DNA of 64,000 bases, taken from Bradyrhizobium sp. JYMT SZCCT0428. GTDB taxonomy: Bacteria; Pseudomonadota; Alphaproteobacteria; Rhizobiales; Xanthobacteraceae. Positions 46,803 to 57,321 of the stretch are shown in pieces (the first letter of the stretch is position 1; each line of letters starts with the position of its first letter). Below the pieces are notes generated by a model that had not been told where the DNA came from, searched no databases, and saw only the letters and a program-made list of their open reading frames with translations. A program made the position numbers and the translations under genes. The DNA lies in NCBI RefSeq assembly GCF_018131075.1, contig NZ_JAFCLS010000011.1, positions 140,279 to 204,278 on the forward strand, written 5' to 3'.

Positions 46803-47264
46803 ATGTGGTTGCGGCTAGGCTGCCTGATTTTTCTGATTTGCGTTGCAGTGCCTGGTTACGCCGAGACTGAAGCTGCCGTTCAATGGACGAAGCAAATCCG
46901 TGATCGTCTGATGGCGAACAGGCGATAGCCGCCTGAGGCGCGGAAGCTGGCCGGTTCTGCGGTAGTCGGCTTCGTCCTCGACCGCTCGGGCACGCTGGTT
47001 TCGAGTTGGCTCAAGGAAAGTACCGGCTCGGCGATACTGGATGCCGACGCTCTAGCGATGGTCGACCGGGCGCGACCTTTTCCGGCGGCGCCGCCCGAAA
47101 CAGATGACCTGACTTTTTTCTTGCCGGTAATTTTTTCTACTCAACGGCCACCGACGCCCCTCGACCCCATCAAGGAGGCCGAAATCCGCAAGCAAGACGC
47201 CGCTATCCGCGAGGAAAATTCGGCGATCAACGCCAAACTGCGGGGTCTGTGTCGGGGCTGTTGA
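46803..47264 (+). pseudogene. TonB C-terminal-like protein with an in-frame stop (copy 1)
   Basis: Starts MWLRLGCLIFLICVAVPGYA (signal peptide), followed by a short helix, and then the TonB-type C-terminal fold VVGFVLDRSGTLVSSWL, LDADALAMVDRARPFPAAPP. A TAG codon interrupts at 46926-46928 while the frame on both sides is the same. The mature protein would be about 153 residues. Copy 2 follows immediately. Either a nonsense mutation or, less likely, readthrough. Confidence 0.75.
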
Positions 47265-47323
47265 TTTGACGACCCTGGCAGGGCTCGACATTAAACGAAT
47301 ACTTCAAACGGTTGGATCATTCC

Positions 47324-47732
47324 ATGTGGCTAAGACTTGGTTTGCTGATTTTCGCGATAGGCTTCGCCGTCCCCGGTTACGCTGCCCAGACCGACCTTGT
47401 CGCTCAGTGGATGAAAGAGGTCCGCGAGCGGACGCTTTCCGACCGAAGCGCAGGGGCAGATCGGTAATGTGACAGTGGGCTTCGTCGTGGATCGCTCGGG
47501 CAAGCTGGTTTCAAGCTGGCTTTACGAATGCACTGGCGTCCCGGCGCTGGATGCAGAGGCGCTGGCCGTGATCGGCCGTGCCCAACCATTTCCGGCACCA
47601 CCTCCCAAAGCAGCCGACCATCAGTTGAGGTTCAAGATACAGTTCGTTTTCTCCAACGGACCGCACCCCGACCGCATCAGGGAAGAGGCCGCCATCGCCG
47701 CCAAAATGCGGAGCATCTGTCGCGGCTGTTGA
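47324..47732 (+). pseudogene. TonB C-terminal-like protein with a frameshift (copy 2)
   Basis: Starts MWLRLGLLIFAIGFAVPGYA, parallel to copy 1. The frame changes near 47440; after one restored base it reads PTEAQGQIGNVTVGFVVDRS, GVPALDAEALAVIGRAQPFP and ends MRSICRGC, like copy 1 (LRGLCRGC). The break is in the linker between signal helix and C-terminal fold, nearly where copy 1 has its stop. Both copies look inactivated. Confidence 0.75.
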
Positions 47733-47791
47733 GATGAGGCCGTGCTCTCATATCCGTCGTCCCGGCGAACGCAGACGGAAGAGCGCGCAAG

Positions 47792-47820
47792 AAAACGGCG
47801 CGCCGTGAAGCGCGCCGTTT
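47792..47820 (-). terminator. Intrinsic terminator of phyR
   Basis: Stem AAACGGCGCG / CGCGCCGTTT with an eight-base loop, followed on the minus strand by a TTTTC tract, 25 bp after the phyR stop. Confidence 0.65.
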
Positions 47821-47844
47821 CGATTCAACAATGGCTATCCCAGC

Positions 47845-48651
47845 CTAGCCCGTCGCCGCCCTCGGCGCGCGGTTGCGGGAGTTGCGCTGGAAGAACAGCG
47901 CCTGGCTCGCCACGGCCGAGACCATCGCGGGCTGGAACGGCTTTGAGATCAGGAACGCCGGCTCCGGGCGTTCGCCGGTGAGGAAGCGCTCGGGATAGGC
48001 GGTGATGAACACCACGGGGACCTCGAACACCTTCAAGAGCTCGTTGACCGCATCGAGGCCGGAAGAGCCGTCGGCGAGCTGGATGTCGGCGAGGATCAGG
48101 CCGGGCTTCTTGTTCTTGGCCAGCGCGACCGCGTCCGCATGGGTGCGGGCGACGCCGATGACGTTGTGGCCGAGGTTCTTCACCAGGCTCTCGAGGTCCA
48201 TCGCGATGAAGGTCTCGTCCTCAATAATGAGAACGTCGGTGGCGATTTCCGCCGCCATCTCGCGGCCGGCGGCGTCCGCGAGCTTGCGGGTCTCGGCGAT
48301 GTCGGTGCCGAGAATGTAACCCACTTCCTCCTCGGAAAAGCCTTCCAGCGACAGCAGCAGGAAGGCCTGGCGCGGCAACGGCGTGATGTTCGAGAGCCGG
48401 CGCTCCGACGGCAGAGCCAGCGTCGCAACATCCGGGTTCTCGTTGACCGAGACTGAATTCCAGATCTGCGTGAACAGCCGGAACAGTCCGGCGCGCGGAC
48501 CGTGCTTTTCGTCGAGCAGCGAGCCATCCTGCAGCAGGGCCTCCAGCATGGCCCCGACATAAGCGTCACCTGACGACTGGTTTCCGGTCAGCGCGCGGGC
48601 GTAGCGCCGCAACAGCGGCAAATGTTCAGCAACGAGCTGTGATCGGGACAT
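47845..48651 (-). CDS. phyR: General stress response regulator PhyR
   Basis: A 268-residue anti-anti-sigma response regulator. The first half is a sigma-factor-like domain (LVAEHLPLLRRYARALTGNQ...QAFLLLSLEGFSEEEVGYIL) that imitates EcfG. The second half is a receiver with VLIIEDETFIAMDLE, the acceptor Asp in LILADIQLADGSSG, ITAYPERFL and ISKPFQP. When phosphorylated it binds NepR and frees EcfG. The start at 48651 has GGAG upstream. It is divergent from nepR-ecfG, the arrangement usual in alphaproteobacteria. Confidence 0.96.
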   Translation of the reverse strand: MSRSQLVAEHLPLLRRYARALTGNQSSGDAYVGAMLEALLQDGSLLDEKHGPRAGLFRLFTQIWNSVSVNENPDVATLALPSERRLSNITPLPRQAFLLLSLEGFSEEEVGYILGTDIAETRKLADAAGREMAAEIATDVLIIEDETFIAMDLESLVKNLGHNVIGVARTHADAVALAKNKKPGLILADIQLADGSSGLDAVNELLKVFEVPVVFITAYPERFLTGERPEPAFLISKPFQPAMVSAVASQALFFQRNSRNRAPRAATG

Positions 48652-48768
48652 CCCCACTCCATCCTTGTCTGAGGCCCTGTGCGGGCCACATCTGGGTCGA
48701 ACCTGAACGCCTGGTCCGGCGTAGCGTATCCTGAAACGGGGCGACCCGGTTCCCCTGTCATCCCGGAA

Positions 48769-48793
48769 TACGTCTGAGGGGCGAAAAAGTTCC
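48769..48793 (-). promoter_or_regulatory. EcfG-type promoter candidate for phyR
   Basis: On the minus strand GGAAC (48793-48789) is followed after 16 bases by CGTA (48772-48769), close to the GGAAC-N16/17-CGTT pattern of EcfG-dependent promoters. It is 118 bp from the phyR start. Confidence 0.55.
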
Positions 48794-48814
48794 TTCAAAC
48801 AGTTCCCTAATTTC

Positions 48815-48839
48815 GGAACTTTTCTGGACCCATCGCATT
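48815..48839 (+). promoter_or_regulatory. EcfG-type promoter candidate for nepR-ecfG
   Basis: GGAAC (48815-48819), 16 bases, then CATT (48836-48839), one base off CGTT. It lies 52 bp before nepR and supports self-activation of the sigma factor. Confidence 0.5.
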
Positions 48840-48890
48840 AGGCTTTCACCAAGAGCGCGGGCGGCCAAGGCCTAATTTCGAGGAAAAGTC

Positions 48891-49142
48891 TTGAAATACA
48901 AGGTACTTAACACTCGGGGAAGCGTGGATGACATCATGAAAGAAGTAAAGAAGCAGGGCGGTCTCAATGCCGAGATCCAGTCTAGAATCGGCCACCAGCT
49001 GCGCGCCATGTATGACGACGTGGTGCGCCAAGGGGTACCAGACCGCTTTGCGGAGCTGATCCGGAAGCTCGACGGGCCCGAAGCGGCGGTGGCTCAAGCG
49101 GCCCAAACGGACCAAGCTGCAAAAACTGACGGGAGGGACTAA
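48891..49142 (+). CDS. nepR: Anti-sigma factor NepR
   Basis: An 83-residue protein that holds EcfG inactive in unstressed cells. The core is IQSRIGHQLRAMYDDVVRQGVPDRFAELIRKL (the two NepR helices), and a variable acidic tail follows. The TTG start at 48891 has GAGGAAAAG upstream; an ATG at 48936 is an alternative. Its stop shares bases with the ecfG start (TAATG). Confidence 0.93.
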   Translation: MKYKVLNTRGSVDDIMKEVKKQGGLNAEIQSRIGHQLRAMYDDVVRQGVPDRFAELIRKLDGPEAAVAQAAQTDQAAKTDGRD

Positions 49143-49687
49143 TGCCTCTCACAGACTCTCTTCGCGACGACATCCTGGCGTCGGTACCGTCCTTGCGCGC
49201 GTTCGCGATCTCGCTCAGCGGCAATGGCGACCGTGCGGACGATCTGGTGCAGGAAACGTTGCTGCGCGCGATCGCCAACATCGACTCGTTCCAGCCCGGA
49301 TCGAACCTGCCGGCCTGGCTGTTCACGATCCTGCGCAACCTGTTCCGCTCCGACTATCGCAAGCGGCGGCGCGAGGTCGAGGACGCCGAGGGCAATTACG
49401 CCAAAACCCTGAAGACCCAGCCGGCGCAGAACGCGCATCTGGAGTTCGAGGAGTTTCGCGTTGCGCTCGACAAGCTACCGCAGGACCAGCGCGAAGCGTT
49501 GATCCTGGTCGGCGCCTCCGGCTTCTCCTATGAGGACGCCGCGGCCATCTGCGGCTGCGCGGTCGGCACCATCAAGAGCCGCGTCAACCGCGCGCGCTCG
49601 AAGCTTTCCGCCCTGCTCTATGTCGACGGCGCCGAGGATTTCGGCCCCGACAACACGGTGCGCGCGGTGATCGGCGGCAACAGCTGA
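49142..49687 (+). CDS. ecfG: Extracytoplasmic-function sigma factor EcfG
   Basis: A 181-residue ECF15-type sigma factor. Region 2 includes LRAFAISLSGNGDRADDLVQETLLRAI and RNLFRSDYRKRRREVED; region 4 includes LPQDQREALILVGASGFSYEDAAAICGCAVGTIKSRVNRARSKL. It directs transcription of general stress genes from GGAAC promoters. Translated by overlap with nepR and ended by a strong terminator 24 bp later. Confidence 0.96.
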   Translation: MPLTDSLRDDILASVPSLRAFAISLSGNGDRADDLVQETLLRAIANIDSFQPGSNLPAWLFTILRNLFRSDYRKRRREVEDAEGNYAKTLKTQPAQNAHLEFEEFRVALDKLPQDQREALILVGASGFSYEDAAAICGCAVGTIKSRVNRARSKLSALLYVDGAEDFGPDNTVRAVIGGNS

Positions 49688-49710
49688 CATGCACCGGTTG
49701 GCATGACGAA

Positions 49711-49739
49711 AAGGCGGCCCGACCGGGCCGCCTTTTTTG
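49711..49739 (+). terminator. Intrinsic terminator of nepR-ecfG
   Basis: Perfect stem AAGGCGGCCC / GGGCCGCCTT with loop GACC and a T run, 24 bp after the ecfG stop. Confidence 0.85.
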
Positions 49740-49761
49740 TTGTCGGGAAAGTTCTAGGTTT

Positions 49762-49845
49762 CTAGTTCAGGCCGCCGAAGGCGTAGATCAGCACGAGAAT
49801 CGGCAAGGGTATGCCGAGCAGCCATAACAGCAGATAGCGTCCCAT
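49762..49845 (-). CDS. 27-residue membrane peptide
   Basis: A very short frame starting MGRYLLLWLLGIPLPILVL and ending IYAFGGLN, a single hydrophobic helix. Peptides of this form occur in many Bradyrhizobium genomes. Role unknown. It faces the ecfG terminator. Confidence 0.55.
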   Translation of the reverse strand: MGRYLLLWLLGIPLPILVLIYAFGGLN

Positions 49846-49935
49846 GGTGCGTCTCCGTCATTGCGATGATACGGATAAATGCGTGGGGGACGCGGGTGGT
49901 TCCTAGATAACGCGTTGGAACGAGACAACATTCAC

Positions 49936-50045
49936 CGTCATTGCCAGCGACAAACGCGAAGCGTTTGCGCAAGGGAGCGTAGCGACGAAGCAATCCAACT
50001 TTGCATTGCGGCGCTATAGATTGCTTCGCTTCGCTCGCAATGACG
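49936..50045. repeat. Dispersed-type palindromic repeat
   Basis: Begins CGTCATTGCCAGCGA and ends CGCTCGCAATGACG with inner GAAGCAATCCA / AGATTGCTTCG. The ends are inverted. Common intergenic repeat form in Bradyrhizobium; lies between the small membrane peptide and the kinase gene. Confidence 0.7.
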
Positions 50046-50081
50046 GGGAGAATTCCTGCGTACCCCAACGCAAAGGGAGCG

Positions 50082-51740
50082 CTACTTCACCGGCCGTACC
50101 GGGGCGGAGAGCTGTTCGGTGCGGTCGCGTTCAGTCATGTCGACGACGGTGACCATGGGCGCGGTCAGCTCATAGACGTAGCTGACGTCGGTGAAGAAGC
50201 GCTTGGCGGTGCCGCCGAGCGCTTCCGGCGCCACGCGGTCGAGCAGGATCAGGCCGAAATCACTGTCCTCGCGCCGGGTCGCCGCTGACGTGTTGAACTC
50301 CTCCCAGCGGAAATGGAAAACCGTATCCGGCTCCTCGCCCGATATTTCCCAGTTCGCGACGATATGCGGATGCTTGCCGACCAGCGACAGGCCCTCGTCG
50401 GAATGCGACGCCAGTTCGAAGAACAACAGCGACAGCGATTGCGCGGCGCGCGCGCTGACCGCGATATCAGGACCGTTGACCGCGATGCGATCGGCATGCG
50501 GTATCGCGCGCGCCTCGAACAGCCCCTTCAGCTTGACGCCCTGCCACTGACTCTCGCTCAGCAGCGTGACCACGTTCGACATCGCATGGATGCGCCCGAT
50601 CAAAAGTTCGCGCGAGACGTCGATGTCGGAGCCGTGGCGCAGCGTTCGCGTCACGATCGACTGGATCACCGCGAGGATGTTCTTGACCCGGTGGTTGAGC
50701 TCGTCGATCACGGCCGTCAGCCGCCGCTCGAAGCCGATGCGCACCTGGATCTCGCGGCTGAGCCGCAAATTGTTGTAGGCGACATAGCCGAACAGGCCGC
50801 AGACGATGCCGGTCAGCGCCAGCCCGATCGCCGCCACGATCACCGCCGTCTGCTGCGCCCGCACGGCCACGTTGGACTTGGCGTAATAGCCGAGCGACCA
50901 GTCGCGGCCGCCGAAGGTCACGGTGCGAACCATCGACGGCGCCGGGCCCTCCGGCTTGACCGGCTGCAGGGTGATGGCACCCTGGTCGTTGGCAACGAAT
51001 TCGTCATTGGCGTCACTCGGGTCCTTCAGCACCACCGCAAACAGCGACCGGTCGTCATTGGTCAGCATCAGCGTCGCCAGTTCGTAGGAAAACGTGACGA
51101 AGCCTGCGGCCTCGCTGGAGCCTTCCTGATAGACCGGCGCCGCGAGCACGATTCCGACCGGACCATCCTTGCGCAACAGCGGGATCGGGTCCGACGCGAC
51201 AGGCTTGCCGCCCTCCATCACCTGCGTCAGCACCGGCCCGATGATCGAGTGGCGGTCGTAAGCGCGGCCTGGAAAGCTCAGCGTATCCGCGCTGCGCGGC
51301 TCGAGGTCCATCAGCACGTTGATCGGCTTGTCGATCGCCTTCATATCCAGCGGCTGGTCGTCGAAATCGCGAATCGTCGGATCGGTGAATCCCGAGCTCT
51401 TCAGCACCGCGCGCGCCGCTTCCAGTTCGTCCGGCTTGAGCCGCGCGATCCAGTTGGCGACCACGAAATCGGTCTTGAAGGCGTAGATCGACGCACGCAG
51501 CGGCTGCAGCATGTTGGCCTTGAGCACCGACGGTGCGCGAAACAGGCCGGAGGCGACGCGTGCCAGCAGCTCGCGCTCGGTCAACCGGTCTTGCACCAGG
51601 CTGGCGTGGACGTCGATGGCGCGCGCCAGCGCGATGCCGTCAAGGGTCACTTCCTGTTCATGAACGCGATAGGCCGCAAGACCGGAGAGCAAAACTCCGA
51701 TCAGCGCGATAAAGCCGATAATGAAACCCAGCCGGACCAC
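50082..51740 (-). CDS. CHASE-domain HWE-family sensor histidine kinase
   Basis: A 552-residue membrane kinase. GTG start; helix 1 about 4-24 (GFIIGFIALIGVLLSGLAAY), an extracytoplasmic CHASE domain (about 40-260), helix 2 about 285-310 (AVIVAAIGLALTGIVCGLFG), and then the HWE/HisKA_2 dimerisation with the phospho-acceptor His in ELNHRVKNILAVI. The ATPase part is weak in the usual N box but has FELASHSDEG and SDFGLILLDRVAPEALGG. Next to phyR-nepR-ecfG this is a likely PhyR phosphate donor (PhyK-type); that is inference. Confidence 0.88.
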   Translation of the reverse strand: MVRLGFIIGFIALIGVLLSGLAAYRVHEQEVTLDGIALARAIDVHASLVQDRLTERELLARVASGLFRAPSVLKANMLQPLRASIYAFKTDFVVANWIARLKPDELEAARAVLKSSGFTDPTIRDFDDQPLDMKAIDKPINVLMDLEPRSADTLSFPGRAYDRHSIIGPVLTQVMEGGKPVASDPIPLLRKDGPVGIVLAAPVYQEGSSEAAGFVTFSYELATLMLTNDDRSLFAVVLKDPSDANDEFVANDQGAITLQPVKPEGPAPSMVRTVTFGGRDWSLGYYAKSNVAVRAQQTAVIVAAIGLALTGIVCGLFGYVAYNNLRLSREIQVRIGFERRLTAVIDELNHRVKNILAVIQSIVTRTLRHGSDIDVSRELLIGRIHAMSNVVTLLSESQWQGVKLKGLFEARAIPHADRIAVNGPDIAVSARAAQSLSLLFFELASHSDEGLSLVGKHPHIVANWEISGEEPDTVFHFRWEEFNTSAATRREDSDFGLILLDRVAPEALGGTAKRFFTDVSYVYELTAPMVTVVDMTERDRTEQLSAPVRPVK

Positions 51741-52123
51741 TCGCTTACTCGGGAATGAAGTGTTGGCGCAAACGTGAAGAAAACATTCGAGGTCTGCCGG
51801 GGCGGCAACAAATGTAAACCGGACGACGGCCGATCGCGGGCGAATATGAATGAGCGAGCATCAGCACGCAACTAACTGGTTGGCAGCGGGCAACAGGTGG
51901 CCGCCGTTAACGCTGATTTCGCGGGGCCAGAAGATGCTAATGAAGCCGGACCGGTTTGGTTCCAGGCATCCCGGCAATATCTTGCGAAGCGACATCCTGT
52001 CACCGTCGCGCCACGGCATGGCGGATTTAAGAAGGCGCGCCGACGCTGGGGCCGTGGGCCGCGGCCGTTAACCAAATCCGGCGGCGTTAACCCGGCTCTA
52101 ACCTGCCTCTACCCAACCTTGCT
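51741..52123. other. 383-bp spacer between the kinase and ureG
   Basis: No gene with support. Contains short GCCGTTAAC-like repeats (51901-51911, 52064-52074, 52083-52091). The two convergent/divergent genes on either side are both on minus. Confidence 0.35.
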
Positions 52124-52762
<639 letters not shown>

Positions 52763-52782
52763 GTCAGTTGCTCTTTCTCTTT

Positions 52783-52902
52783 CGTCGTCCCTGCGAACGC
52801 AGGGACCCATAACCCCGGTCGCCAATGATGAAGCGAGACGTCTGCCTTCGCGCCTCAACGATAAGCCGCGGCGTATGGGTCCCGGCGTTCGCCGGGACGA
52901 CG
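52783..52902. repeat. Dispersed repeat between ureF and ureG
   Basis: Begins CGTCGTCCCTGCGAACGCAG and ends GTTCGCCGGGACGACG; inner GGGACCCATA / TATGGGTCCC. Inverted ends, typical intergenic repeat of this group. Confidence 0.7.
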
Positions 52903-52933
52903 CGTTGATAGATCGAGCGCGCGACAAACATCA

Positions 52934-53656
52934 TCATGACCGGAACAGCCTCGTATATTGCGTCTCATGCCGAAGACTGGCGAGATCGGCGCGAAACGTC
53001 GCGCTGCCGAGATCGTCGAGCGAGGCCTGCAGCGCGCGCGACGCGGTCGCGACCACCACCGGCTCCAACGCTGCCAGAATGCGCTGGCTGTCGGTCTGCC
53101 CCAATGGCACCAGCCGCGCGCCTGCGGAAATCCAGTTCGAGACCACCGCATGCAGGAACGCATGCATTGCCGGCGCCAGCGGAATTTTATGCGCAGCACT
53201 GACGAGGCCGACCGCGACGGGATACATCAGCGGGCCGCCACAAGCTGAAACCAGCTCGTCGAGGCCGTCGCAGGTCCAGGCCGCGCGCGCGATGTCGATG
53301 AAGGCGCGGCCCTGGGTCGAGGTTTCGAGCTGACGTTCGCGCGACGGCACGAAGGCCGCGGCAAGCTCCGCGATCTCGCGCAGCACGGCTTTGTCGTTTG
53401 CAATGGCCGCCCGGTGCGCCTGCGCCAGAAACACGCCGTCGCAAAAGCCCGGGCCGTCCGCCAGCATCGCTGTCAGCCACGCGCGCAAGGCGGCGGCATC
53501 GGTGATGTCACCGGCCTCCACCGCCCATTCGATGCCGCTGGAATAGGAAAACGCGCCAACCGGAAAGGCCGGCGAGAGCCACGTCATCAGCCGGTACAGC
53601 GCCGCTCCCTCGTCTGCCGTCATCCCGTCAACCGGGATGGGCTCACTTGTGGTCAT
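52934..53656 (-). CDS. ureF: Urease accessory protein UreF
   Basis: A 240-residue, all-helical protein needed in the UreD-UreF-UreG complex. Typical blocks are [21 protein letters not shown] near the start, [15 protein letters not shown] and [18 protein letters not shown]. The start at 53656 ([11 protein letters not shown]) overlaps the His-rich end of ureE by 14 bases; upstream residues of the longer frame are an out-of-frame reading of the ureE His codons. Confidence 0.93.
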   Translation of the reverse strand: MTTSEPIPVDGMTADEGAALYRLMTWLSPAFPVGAFSYSSGIEWAVEAGDITDAAALRAWLTAMLADGPGFCDGVFLAQAHRAAIANDKAVLREIAELAAAFVPSRERQLETSTQGRAFIDIARAAWTCDGLDELVSACGGPLMYPVAVGLVSAAHKIPLAPAMHAFLHAVVSNWISAGARLVPLGQTDSQRILAALEPVVVATASRALQASLDDLGSATFRADLASLRHETQYTRLFRS

Positions 53657-54269
53657 GAGCATGGGAATGATCGTGGTGGTGATGATCGTGGTCGCAATGC
53701 TCATCATGATGATGGTGGTGGTGGTCGTCATGATGGTGATGGTGGCCATGACCGTGCGACGCATGATCATGTGAAGGGTGGTCATGCGAAGAATGGTCGT
53801 GGCCGGTATGTCCATGCGCGGCTTCCGGTGCGTGGGCATGGCCGGCATAGGCGCCGCCTTCGGGATCGAACGGCGCCTCGATCTCGATGATGCGCGCGCC
53901 GAGGCCCTTCACCATCGCCTCGATGACGTGATCCCGGCGGATGCGCAGGCCCTTCGGCATGATCTGGGTCGGCAGATGGCGGTTGCCGAGATGCCAGGCG
54001 ACGCGAACCAGGTGCAGCGGATCGGTGCCGCGGATCTCGATCAGCGGCTCGGGGGCGGCGACCACCTCGATCAGGCGGCCGTCTTCCAGCACCAGCGCGT
54101 CGCCGCCGCGAAGCGCGATGGCGTTTTCCAGGTCGAGCAGGAATTCGAGCCCGCGCGTGCCCGTCATCGCCATCCGCCGCCGGTGCCGATCATCGAAATC
54201 GAGCACCACGGTATCGGCGGCGGCTTCCGTCCAGCGATGCTGGCCCTGAACGCGTGTTGCGCGGATCAT
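53643..54269 (-). CDS. ureE: Urease nickel-binding chaperone UreE
   Basis: A 208-residue nickel carrier. The N-terminal peptide-binding domain has [16 protein letters not shown] and [19 protein letters not shown], the middle metal-binding domain has [14 protein letters not shown], and a long tail (about 150-208) is mostly His with Asp and Gly (for example [19 protein letters not shown]). The tail is much longer than in Klebsiella UreE (about 15 residues) and may store nickel. ATG 54269. Confidence 0.95.
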   Translation of the reverse strand: MIRATRVQGQHRWTEAAADTVVLDFDDRHRRRMAMTGTRGLEFLLDLENAIALRGGDALVLEDGRLIEVVAAPEPLIEIRGTDPLHLVRVAWHLGNRHLPTQIMPKGLRIRRDHVIEAMVKGLGARIIEIEAPFDPEGGAYAGHAHAPEAAHGHTGHDHSSHDHPSHDHASHGHGHHHHHDDHHHHHHDEHCDHDHHHHDHSHAHDHK

Positions 54270-54274
54270 CTGAG

Positions 54275-54574
54275 TTACAGTTTCTCCACCTTGCCGTCGC
54301 TGATGATCTCGATCACCGTCGGTGCGGTCTTCATCTGCGACGAATACTCCCGCCACACCTTCATGTGCGGCGCACGGCCATGCGCATTGAGGTCTTCGCG
54401 GGTCTCCCAGCGCTCCACCACCACATAGAGATTGGGATTGTTGACGCTGACATGGCCGTCATAGGAGAGGCAGCCCTTCTCCTTCAGCGTTTCGGCGGTG
54501 CAGGCCTTGTGCCCCTTGATGAAGTCGTCCTTGTTTTCCGGCTTCATCGGCGTGGTGGCGATCACGTAGATCAT
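54275..54574 (-). CDS. ABM-domain monooxygenase-like protein (copy 2)
   Basis: A 99-residue antibiotic-biosynthesis-monooxygenase (YgiN-like) fold: starts [20 protein letters not shown], with [20 protein letters not shown] and [12 protein letters not shown]. Such small dimers act on quinols or are of unknown use. It lies five bases before ureE and 25 bp after its paralogue. Confidence 0.8.
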   Translation of the reverse strand: MIYVIATTPMKPENKDDFIKGHKACTAETLKEKGCLSYDGHVSVNNPNLYVVVERWETREDLNAHGRAPHMKVWREYSSQMKTAPTVIEIISDGKVEKL

Positions 54575-54599
54575 GGATTTTCTCCCTCGTTCTTCTTGA

Positions 54600-54899
54600 T
54601 TAGCGGGTTTCGACTTTTTCGGGGGTGATGTATTCGATCTTCGGCGGCGCGCTCATGCATTTCACCGCGACGCGGCCGAAGGTTTTCATGTGCTCTGCGG
54701 TCCGGTGCGGCCCCAGCGCCTCCATGTTTTCCCACTGCTCGACGAACACCATCTTGGAATGGTCGGTGACGCTTTCATGCAGATCATAGGCGATGTTGCC
54801 CGGCTCTTTGCGGGTTTCCATGATGCAGGCGGTGGCCGCCGCGATGAAATCGGCGCGCGTTTCAGGCTTGATGGTCAGCGTGGCAACGACGTAAATCAC
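54600..54899 (-). CDS. ABM-domain monooxygenase-like protein (copy 1)
   Basis: A 99-residue paralogue of the next gene: starts MIYVVATLTIKPETRADFIA, with GNIAYDLHESVTDHSKMVFV and EQWENMEALGPHRTAEHM. Same length and about half of the residues the same. It lies 50 bp after ureC; no known urease role. Confidence 0.8.
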   Translation of the reverse strand: MIYVVATLTIKPETRADFIAAATACIMETRKEPGNIAYDLHESVTDHSKMVFVEQWENMEALGPHRTAEHMKTFGRVAVKCMSAPPKIEYITPEKVETR

Positions 54900-54949
54900 G
54901 AAGAATCCTCCCGGACTTTTGTTCTGGCTTTGATCGCCCGGGAACGACC

Positions 54950-56662
<1,713 letters not shown>

Positions 56663-56723
56663 GAACTTAGCTCCAGCCTTCAGATCGGCGATTTGAAATC
56701 ACGAACATGGGGACTCGTGGCTT

Positions 56724-56762
56724 ACCCCTCTCCCCAACCCTCCCCCGCAAGGGGGGAGGGAG
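56724..56762 (+). repeat. 39-bp GC-rich repeat, copy 1
   Basis: ACCCCTCTCCCCAACCCTCC and on to GAGGGAG. Identical in direction and sequence to the copy at 57239-57277; an inverted relative is at 56838-56877. Dispersed repeat of alphaproteobacteria. Confidence 0.75.
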
Positions 56763-56791
56763 TCTGCGAAGCGTGCTCACCTCACGGTGGT

Positions 56792-57238
56792 TCATGGCTT
56801 GTCTTTCGCATCTGTGAGGGACGCATCGGCGGTAGGGTTCCCTCCCCCCTTGCGGGGGAGGGTTAGGGAGAGGGGTGACGCTTGCTCCGCTGCTTCCGCG
56901 ATCGTGAGGACGACACCCTCGAGATTTTTCATGACGTCGTCATTGGTGAAACGAAGCACGCGATAACCGCGCGAAGAGAACCACTCATCGCGCCTGGCGT
57001 CGTGACGGATACTTTCTTCGAAGTTATGGCTCTCGCCGTCGAGTTCGACGACAAGCTTGCATGAATGGGCGACGAAGTCCGCGATGTAGTTGCCGATAGG
57101 GGTCTGGCGTCGGAAGGCCAAGCCTGCGAGACGATCGGCCTTGAGGTGACGCCACAGCAGGGTTTCAGCGCGCGTCATCGCGCGCCGAAGCTGTTTGGCG
57201 CGGGTTCGCTGAACTTCGCTCACCGGAGTGTGTGGCAT
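56792..57238 (-). CDS. DUF559 (very-short-patch-repair-like) protein
   Basis: A 148-residue protein of the DUF559 family, related to Vsr and restriction-endonuclease folds. Starts MPHTPVSEVQRTRAKQLRRA; then ETLLWRHLKADRLAGLAFRRQ, IADFVAHSCKLVVELDGESH (D...E-x-D core) and GYRVLRFTNDDVMKNLEGVV. It is wedged between ureB and ureC and flanked by the 39-bp repeats; its last ~25 residues (SLTLPRKGGG...) are encoded by the inverted repeat. It looks like a repeat-borne insert, not part of urease biology. Confidence 0.85.
   Translation of the reverse strand: MPHTPVSEVQRTRAKQLRRAMTRAETLLWRHLKADRLAGLAFRRQTPIGNYIADFVAHSCKLVVELDGESHNFEESIRHDARRDEWFSSRGYRVLRFTNDDVMKNLEGVVLTIAEAAEQASPLSLTLPRKGGGNPTADASLTDAKDKP
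56838..56877 (-). repeat. GC-rich repeat, inverted copy
   Basis: Reverse complement relative of the 39-bp repeat, forming the end of the DUF559 coding region. With copy 1 it frames an inverted pair of about 150 bp. Confidence 0.7.
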
Positions 57239-57277
57239 ACCCCTCTCCCCAACCCTCCCCCGCAAGGGGGGAGGGAG
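57239..57277 (+). repeat. 39-bp GC-rich repeat, copy 2
   Basis: Identical to copy 1 (56724-56762). It abuts the start codon of the DUF559 gene, just after the 3' part of ureB. Confidence 0.75.
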
Positions 57278-57321
57278 CCCGACTTGCGTGCACACCTCAC
57301 TTGAACTGACAAAACCAGAGG

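Noticed and set aside
50313..51758. A 481-residue open frame on plus, opposite the HWE kinase
   Set aside because: Arg/Gln/His-rich composition typical of the mirror of a high-GC gene; the minus frame holds all kinase motifs.
53657..53848. Met/Thr/Ile-rich N-terminal extension of UreF
   Set aside because: Out-of-frame reading of the His codons of ureE; the UreF family begins near the chosen ATG.
56724..57277. Repeats in the urease region as a CRISPR array
   Set aside because: Only three copies, uneven spacing, one inverted, and the gap is a gene; this is a dispersed repeat.
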